A DNA stretch of 6,795 nucleotides, from assembly GCA_016873525.1 (NCBI GenBank), contig VGXD01000111.1, forward strand, positions 1 through 6,795. Direction: 5' to 3'. The position numbers and the translations under genes are program-made. This DNA comes from Nitrospira sp. GTDB taxonomy: Bacteria > Nitrospirota > Nitrospiria > Nitrospirales > Nitrospiraceae. Shown here one piece after another: positions 6,691 through 6,795 of the stretch. Numbering within the stretch: position 1 is the first letter of the stretch; each line of letters opens with the position of its first letter. The notes under the pieces are model-generated. The model made no database searches. It was not told the origin of the DNA and saw nothing but the letters and a program-made list of their open reading frames with translations.

Positions 6691-6795
6691 TGTACTGGGT
6701 CAGTACATGTGAGACGAGGGACCTCACGGCGGATGATGCGCGAGGTATTCCGCCGGTGTCAAATAGCCCAACGCCTGATGGGGGCGGACGTGGTT
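6691..6795 (-). mobile_element. Insertion sequence, transposase-distal end (partial)
   Basis: The right part of an IS enters the window here and continues beyond it. Transposase codons run up to the stop at 6724. After 16 bases comes TGTACTGGGTCAGTACA (6691-6707), beginning with the TG typical of IS3/IS481-type ends and resembling the TGTACTG tip known from IS150-like elements. I place the terminus at 6691 by this resemblance. The other end, and therefore the true inverted repeat and target duplication, is outside the window. Confidence 0.55.
6724..6795 (-). CDS. IS3/IS481-type transposase, C-terminal fragment
   Basis: The last 23 codons and the TGA stop (6726-6724) of a gene that begins beyond the window. 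The peptide contains RPHQALGYLTPAEYL, the hallmark C-terminal stretch of rve/DDE integrase-core transposases of the IS3 and IS481 families. The catalytic DDE residues lie upstream and cannot be checked, so whether the element is intact is unknown. The reading frame is open to the edge of the window. Confidence 0.8.
   Translation of the reverse strand, partial: NHVRPHQALGYLTPAEYLAHHPP

Noticed and set aside
1..6795. CRISPR array, tRNA or rRNA genes, defence or toxin-antitoxin system
   Set aside because: No regularly spaced direct repeats, no cloverleaf or rRNA-like sequence, and no matching proteins were seen; space outside genes is under 500 bases in total.

Overview
The window is about 60% GC or more by eye and almost fully coding. 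Its gene content (a type II secretion/type IV pilus ATPase, a large lipoprotein-like envelope protein, Uup, a sodium:solute symporter) points to a Gram-negative bacterium. The general look resembles Nitrospira-type genomes, but this is an impression only, because nothing here is a taxonomic marker.

Layout from left to right. (1) Positions 1-195 (+) hold the last 64 codons of a GspE/PilB-type secretion or pilus ATPase, followed by a weak terminator candidate. (2) Positions 250-3006 (-) hold a large exported, probably lipidated, multidomain protein. It combines a GNA1162-like (DUF799) lipoprotein domain, an Ig-like stretch, a fibronectin type III domain and two duplicated right-handed beta-helix modules, each ending in NWWG. 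It is convergent with the ATPase gene. (3) Positions 3007-3215 are a divergent promoter region with a good sigma70-type promoter for the lipoprotein gene, a TATACT -10 for uup, a 14-bp palindrome, and an inverted repeat whose right arm covers the uup ribosome binding site. (4) Positions 3216-5063 (+) hold uup, an ABC-F ATPase with both nucleotide-binding domains intact and a C-terminal coiled coil. (5) Positions 5086-6570 (-) hold a sodium:solute symporter (SSS/SLC5 family), convergent with uup across a 22-bp gap. (6) Positions 6571-6690 are the symporter leader and promoter. (7) Positions 6691-6795 (-) are the tail end of an insertion sequence: a palindromic terminus and the last 23 codons of an rve-type transposase that runs out of the window.

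These genes do not form one operon: each has its own orientation and, where visible, its own promoter. I see no defence system, CRISPR array, RNA gene or biosynthetic cluster. The least ordinary items are the fused architecture of the beta-helix protein, the possible RBS-masking inverted repeat in front of uup, and the IS end that directly abuts the symporter promoter.
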